NCBI RefSeq assembly: GCF_900323885.1
Contig: NZ_OOHJ01000018.1
Span: 310,001 to 374,000 of the forward strand
Length of the DNA: 64,000 bases
Source of the DNA: [Actinomadura] parvosata subsp. kistnae
GTDB lineage: Bacteria > Actinomycetota > Actinomycetes > Streptosporangiales > Streptosporangiaceae
Direction of reading: 5' to 3'
Part shown: positions 60,379 through 64,000 of the stretch, piece by piece
Position numbering within the stretch: position 1 is the first letter of the stretch
Layout of the letters: the number at the start of each line of letters is the position of its first letter
Program-made: the position numbers and the translations under genes
Notes under the pieces: model-generated
Databases searched by the model: none
Seen by the model: the letters and a program-made list of their open reading frames with translations, nothing else
What the model was told of the DNA's origin: nothing

Positions 60379-61071
60379 TCAGCCGGCCAGGGCGAAGGCG
60401 GCGGCGGCCTCCGCGTGCAGGCGGGCGCTGGGCAGCACCGGGACGGCGGTGTCCTTCTCGCTGAGCAGCAGCTCGATCTCCGTACAGCCGAGGATGACGC
60501 CTTCCGCGCCGTCGTCCGCGAGGTCGGCGACGATGCGGGCGTACGCGTCCCTGGACGGCTCGCTGATCACCCCGCGCACCAGCTCCTCGAAGATGACCCG
60601 ATGGACCAGCTCCCGCTGCTCCCGTCGCGGGACGATCACGTCGAAGCCGTGGGCGGCCAGCCGGTCGCGGTAGAAGGGCTGCTCCATGGTGAAGCGGGTG
60701 CCGAGCAGGCCGACCTTGCGCATCCCCCGGGCGCGGACCTCCGCGCCGACGGTGTCGGCGATGTGCAGGACGGGCACGCGGGCGGCGCCGGCGACGTCGT
60801 CGCTGACGCGGCTGAAGGTGTTGCTGCAGACGAGCAGGACGTCGGCGCCGAGCTCCTCCAGTTTCCGGCCCGCGCCGGTCAGCAGCGCGCTCACGTCGTC
60901 CCAGCGGTCGGCGAAGATGAGGTCCTCGACGGTGGTGTAGTCGACGGACCAGATGAGGCTGTTGGCGGAGTGGCTGCCGCCGAGGCGTTCGCGGACCCGC
61001 TGGTTGATGATCTGGTAGTAGATGACGGTCGATTCCCAGCTCAGTCCGCCGATGAGGCCGATGGTGCGCAA
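60379..61071 (-). CDS. aspartate/glutamate racemase family protein
   Basis: 230 residues from TTG 61071 with GGAG upstream. MRTIGLIGGLSWEST opens the family; the two catalytic Cys are C82 in VCSNT and the one in LGCTEIELL. It probably makes D-Asp or D-Glu. Its stop faces the hairpin pair; murF lies 15 bases upstream on the same strand, so the genes ddl-murF-racemase may form one operon supplying cell-wall D-amino acids. Confidence 0.93.
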   Translation of the reverse strand: MRTIGLIGGLSWESTVIYYQIINQRVRERLGGSHSANSLIWSVDYTTVEDLIFADRWDDVSALLTGAGRKLEELGADVLLVCSNTFSRVSDDVAGAARVPVLHIADTVGAEVRARGMRKVGLLGTRFTMEQPFYRDRLAAHGFDVIVPRREQRELVHRVIFEELVRGVISEPSRDAYARIVADLADDGAEGVILGCTEIELLLSEKDTAVPVLPSARLHAEAAAAFALAG

Positions 61072-61086
61072 TGAGTCTCCGTTCCT

Positions 61087-62463
61087 CTAACTGGTGGCGG
61101 CGAGCGCGCGGGCGCAGGCGGCGAGGCCGATCTCGCTGGAGGCCTTGACGAGCACCACGTCGCCGGGCTGGAGCAGCGCGGTGGCGAGGGTGACGGCCTC
61201 GGCGGCGTCCTCGGCGGTGTGGACGGCGACGCCCTGGCCGGCGGCCCGTGCCGCTTCGGCCATGGCGAGCGGGTCTCCGTCGCCGACCGCGATCAGCACG
61301 CCGTAGCCGAGGTCGGCGACGAGCCGGCCGATCTCGGCGTGCCGGGCGCGCGAGGCGTCCGCCTGCTGGCCCATCGCGCCGAGCACGGCGACGGTACGGC
61401 GGGCGCCGGCCAGTGCCTTGGCCGCCCGCAGCCCGGCCCGCATGGATTCGGGGTTGGCGTTGTAGGCGTCGTTGACGATGGTGGTGCCGTCGGGCCGTTC
61501 GACGATCTCCAGGCGGCCGGCGGAGCGGCGCCGGGCGGCGGTCAGCCCTGCGGCGATGTCGGCGGCGTCCAGGCCGAGCGCGGTGGCGACGGCGGCCGCG
61601 GCGACGGCGTTGCTCACCTGGTGGGCGCCGATGAGGTCGAGCGTGACGGGGGCCCGGCCGGTGGGCGTCACCAGCTCGAACGCGGGCCGCGCCGCGCCGT
61701 CCATCCGCACGTTCTCGGCGCGGACCGGCGCGGATCCGCCGTACCAGAGGATCTGGGCCTTGGTGCGGCCGGCCATGCCGGCGACGTGCGGGTCGTCGGC
61801 GTTGAGGACGGCGAGCCCGCCCGGCGGGAGCGCCTCGACCAGCTCGCCCTTGGCCTGGGCCACGTCGGCGAGGCCGCCGCCCATGCGTTCCACGTGGGCG
61901 TTGCCGACGTTGAGCACCAGCCCGACGTGGGGTGGCGCGATCCCGGTCAGGTACGTCAGGTCGCCCTTCCTGCTCGCCCCCATCTCCAGCACGAGGTAGC
62001 GGGTGGCGGGGTCGGCGCGCAGCACGGTGAGCGGCAGGCCCAGCTCGTTGTTGAACGACCGGTCGGTGGCGACGGTCGGCCCGTGCCGTTCGAGCACCTG
62101 GGCGAGCAGGTCCTTGGTCGTGGTCTTGCCGACGGAGCCGGTCAGGCCGATCACGGCGGGACCGAGGCGGCCGAGCACGTGCCTGGCGAGCAGGCCGAGC
62201 GCGGTCTGCACGTCCTCGACGACGACGGCGGGCACGCCGACGGGCCTGGTGGCCAGCACGGAGGCGGCGCCGCTCGCGACGGCCGCGGCCGCGAAGTCGT
62301 GGCCGTCGACGTGGGCGCCGGCCGTCGCGACGAACAGGCCGCCGGGCACGACCTCGCGCGAGTCGACCGCCGCGGGCGCCGTCACGAGCGACTGGGGGTC
62401 GGGCACGTCGTGCGGCCGGCCGCCGACGACCCTGGCGATCTCGTCCAGCGTCATGGGGATCAT
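61087..62463 (-). CDS. murF: UDP-MurNAc-pentapeptide synthase MurF
   Basis: 458 residues from ATG 62463 with AGGAG six bases upstream. ATP-binding loop GLTGSVGKTTTKD, the Mur-ligase block DAYNANPESM and the C-terminal LVKASSEIGL are intact. MurF joins D-Ala-D-Ala to the UDP-MurNAc-tripeptide. It overlaps the ddl stop by four bases, so the dipeptide maker and its user are coupled. It may be a second copy outside the main dcw cluster, since no other mur genes adjoin. Confidence 0.95.
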   Translation of the reverse strand: MIPMTLDEIARVVGGRPHDVPDPQSLVTAPAAVDSREVVPGGLFVATAGAHVDGHDFAAAAVASGAASVLATRPVGVPAVVVEDVQTALGLLARHVLGRLGPAVIGLTGSVGKTTTKDLLAQVLERHGPTVATDRSFNNELGLPLTVLRADPATRYLVLEMGASRKGDLTYLTGIAPPHVGLVLNVGNAHVERMGGGLADVAQAKGELVEALPPGGLAVLNADDPHVAGMAGRTKAQILWYGGSAPVRAENVRMDGAARPAFELVTPTGRAPVTLDLIGAHQVSNAVAAAAVATALGLDAADIAAGLTAARRRSAGRLEIVERPDGTTIVNDAYNANPESMRAGLRAAKALAGARRTVAVLGAMGQQADASRARHAEIGRLVADLGYGVLIAVGDGDPLAMAEAARAAGQGVAVHTAEDAAEAVTLATALLQPGDVVLVKASSEIGLAACARALAATS

Positions 62464-63416
62464 GCGGCGCTCCTGGCGAGCGCCAGGTCGATGAGGCGGC
62501 GCAGCAGGTCGGGGTACGGGACGCCGCTCGCCGCCCACGCCCGCGCGTAGACGGAGCGGGCGGTGAAGCCGGGCATGGTGTTGATCTCGCCGATGTACAG
62601 GCGTCCCGAGTCCTCCTCGTAGAAGAAGTCGACGCGGGCCAGGCCGTAGCCGTTGATCGCCCGGAAGGCGCGCAGGGACAGCTCCCGCACCTCGTCGGCC
62701 ACCCGCTCGGGCAGCACGGCGGGGATGGTGGCGATCTCGGCCCGGCTGAGGTACTTGGCCTCGTAGTCCAGCCACTCGCCGGAGACGATCAGCTCGCCCG
62801 GCACCGAGGCCCGCGGCGTGTCGTGATCGCCGAGCACGCCGCAGATGAGCTCGCGCGCGGACACCCCCTGCTCGACGACCACCACCCGGTCGTGGGCCAG
62901 CGCCAGGTCCACCCCGGCGCGCAGCTCGTCCATGGAGGTGACGCGGGAGATGCCGATGGAGGAGCCCATGTTGGCCGGTTTGACGTACATCGGCCAGTCG
63001 AGCGGCTTCACCAGGGCCCACGGGTCGGTGGTGGTGCGCCAGTCGTGCTCGGTGAACCAGACGTACGGGGTGACGGGCAGGTCCTCGGCGAGGAACGTGC
63101 GCCGCATCGCGACCTTGTCCATCGCCACGGCCGAGGCCAGGACGCCGCAGCCCACGTACGGCAGCCCCAGCGTCTGGAGGTGGCCCTGGACGACGCCGTC
63201 CTCCCCGAACGGGCCGTGCAGCACGGGGAAGACCACGTCCGCGAGGTCGCGTCGCAGCTCGACCGGCCACCTGCCCTGCCGGTCGATGATGACGGGGAAG
63301 GGCTCGTACCGGTCTCTCGGCAGGGCGTCCAGCACGGCCTGCGCCGACTGCAGCGACACCTCGTGCTCGGCGGACGGCCCACCCGCCAGCACGGCGACGC
63401 GCAAGCGTTCTGTCAC
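62460..63416 (-). CDS. ddl: D-alanine-D-alanine ligase
   Basis: 318 residues from GTG 63416. ATP-grasp ligase with the Glu in AEHEVSL, Ser in MGSSIGIS and the Lys-Tyr of DYEAKYLS in the omega loop, the residues tied to D-Ala-D-Ala rather than D-Ala-D-Lac specificity. GEINTMPGFT closes the active site. It is first in the ddl-murF pair. No vanH or vanX gene is present, so glycopeptide resistance is not indicated. Confidence 0.94.
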   Translation of the reverse strand: MTERLRVAVLAGGPSAEHEVSLQSAQAVLDALPRDRYEPFPVIIDRQGRWPVELRRDLADVVFPVLHGPFGEDGVVQGHLQTLGLPYVGCGVLASAVAMDKVAMRRTFLAEDLPVTPYVWFTEHDWRTTTDPWALVKPLDWPMYVKPANMGSSIGISRVTSMDELRAGVDLALAHDRVVVVEQGVSARELICGVLGDHDTPRASVPGELIVSGEWLDYEAKYLSRAEIATIPAVLPERVADEVRELSLRAFRAINGYGLARVDFFYEEDSGRLYIGEINTMPGFTARSVYARAWAASGVPYPDLLRRLIDLALARSAA

Positions 63417-63776
63417 GTTCGATCAGCCTTCCTCAGTGGCACGGGGACAGCCGGACGCGCCGCGGGGACGCGGGCGCCGGTCGATCCCCATCACTGTGGG
63501 ACGGCGATGTCCTCGGCTCGTCAGCGCCGTGTCATGGTTGTGTCACGGCGCCGGGCACGGGGATTTTTCCCGAGCAGCGATGGGCACGGAGAAAGTGTGT
63601 TAGCCTGATGTACGTTGCAGTTATGGTACCCATAAAAACTTATGCGCGCCTGACGGAGTAATCTACGGGCGCGTTTTCTGTTTTCCGGCCAATTTCCGGA
63701 TGGGCGCATCACGGCGGCACGAGATTTCACGAGGTGTGATTTCTCTCGTTTTCGGCACTGTCTGAAGGAGATCGAC
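63417..63776. other. divergent region of ddl and cold-shock genes
   Basis: 360 bases without a gene. The ddl half is GC-rich and unremarkable. From about 63590 the sequence turns AT-rich and holds the promoter and leader of the cold-shock gene, including the hairpin at 63645-63673. Confidence 0.6.
63645..63683 (+). promoter_or_regulatory. hairpin with T-runs in cold-shock gene leader
   Basis: CGCGCC (63645-63650) and GGCGCG (63668-63673) pair around a 17-base loop and are followed by TTTT (63674-63677) and TTTT (63680-63683). It looks like an intrinsic terminator placed about 95 bases before the coding sequence, so it may act as an attenuator or temperature-dependent leader. Confidence 0.5.
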
Positions 63777-63983
63777 ATGGCCACCGGCACTGTGAAGTGG
63801 TTCAACTCGGAAAAGGGCTTCGGCTTCATCGCGCAGGACGGCGGCGGCGCCGACGTGTTCGCGCACTACTCCAACATCGTGGCCAACGGCGGCTACCGTG
63901 AGCTGACCGAGGGCCAGAAGGTGGCCTTCGACGTCGTTCAGGGTCAGAAGGGCCCGCAGGCGGAGAACATCGTTCCCGCCTGA
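63777..63983 (+). CDS. cold-shock protein CspA-like
   Basis: 68 residues. MATGTVKWFNSEKGFGFI holds RNP1 (KGFGFI) and VFAHYSNI is RNP2; the single OB-fold binds RNA and single-stranded DNA. GAAGGAG lies seven bases before ATG 63777. The long AT-rich leader is typical of cold-shock genes, where the leader folds differently in the cold. Confidence 0.96.
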   Translation: MATGTVKWFNSEKGFGFIAQDGGGADVFAHYSNIVANGGYRELTEGQKVAFDVVQGQKGPQAENIVPA

Positions 63984-64000
63984 CCTGGCACGGCACGACG

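Noticed and set aside
60297..61074. In-frame extension of the carboxypeptidase to 622 residues
   Set aside because: It runs through two hairpins and fully antisense to a clear racemase gene, with antisense-like composition.
62460..63416. VanA-type D-Ala-D-Lac ligase
   Set aside because: The omega loop has DYEAKY as in D-Ala-D-Ala ligases, and no vanH or vanX is nearby.

Overview
The window is high-GC actinobacterial DNA. The Tat signals, the actinobacterial form of KdpC, the SWIM/MoxR/VWA cluster and the many GTG and 4-bp-overlap starts fit a filamentous actinomycete, perhaps Streptosporangiaceae such as Nonomuraea. That family guess is inference. It looks chromosomal: no tRNA, rRNA, CRISPR array, insertion sequence or phage gene was recognised.

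Layout. 1-9119 (minus): a tightly coupled cassette of DUF4132 protein, MoxR ATPase, DUF5682 protein, VWA protein and SWIM zinc-finger protein, the last cut by the window edge. 9242-13765: a TetR/MFS pair, a ProC-like reductase, and a second TetR divergent from a hydrolase across a 30-bp palindrome. 13758-17245: two coupled ABC exporter-fold proteins. 17306-27106: a secreted PL8 lyase with a triplicated signal-peptide segment, a NarL-type two-component pair, a lipoprotein hydrolase, a GlxA-type regulator, a propeller-like protein, an RraA-fold protein and a secreted serine hydrolase. 27193-27800: remnants of a GNAT and a LuxR-type ATPase gene.

28415-34466 is a copper island: CsoR, CopZ, a secreted His-rich protein, CopA and an MFS exporter. 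CsoR-like boxes lie at csoR, twice at the MFS gene, and unexpectedly between an AhpD-like peroxidase gene and a GNAT gene. 34558-37584 pairs two small DNA-binding proteins with a divergent mini PEP-dikinase that lacks an acceptor domain, followed by a histidine phosphatase. 37814-41289 is PadR, DUF1048, a DrrAB-type exporter and a cytochrome P450. 41462-48710 is kdpFABCD, preceded by an extra 27-residue membrane peptide and lacking an adjacent kdpE.

48697-56928 holds a MerR/serine-hydrolase operon and an acetate module in which pta is intact, ackA has a one-base frameshift and phosphoketolase (xfp) carries several deletions. 57287-63983 holds a STAS protein, a DUF protein, a 47-bp tandem repeat, a cell-wall group (D,D-carboxypeptidase, Asp/Glu racemase, MurF, Ddl) and a cold-shock gene with a hairpin in its leader.

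The best candidates for unreported biology are the extended CsoR regulon, the acceptor-less dikinase/phosphatase locus, the SWIM-MoxR-VWA cassette, the peptide upstream of kdpF and the decaying phosphoketolase branch. Family assignments were made by eye, without database searches.
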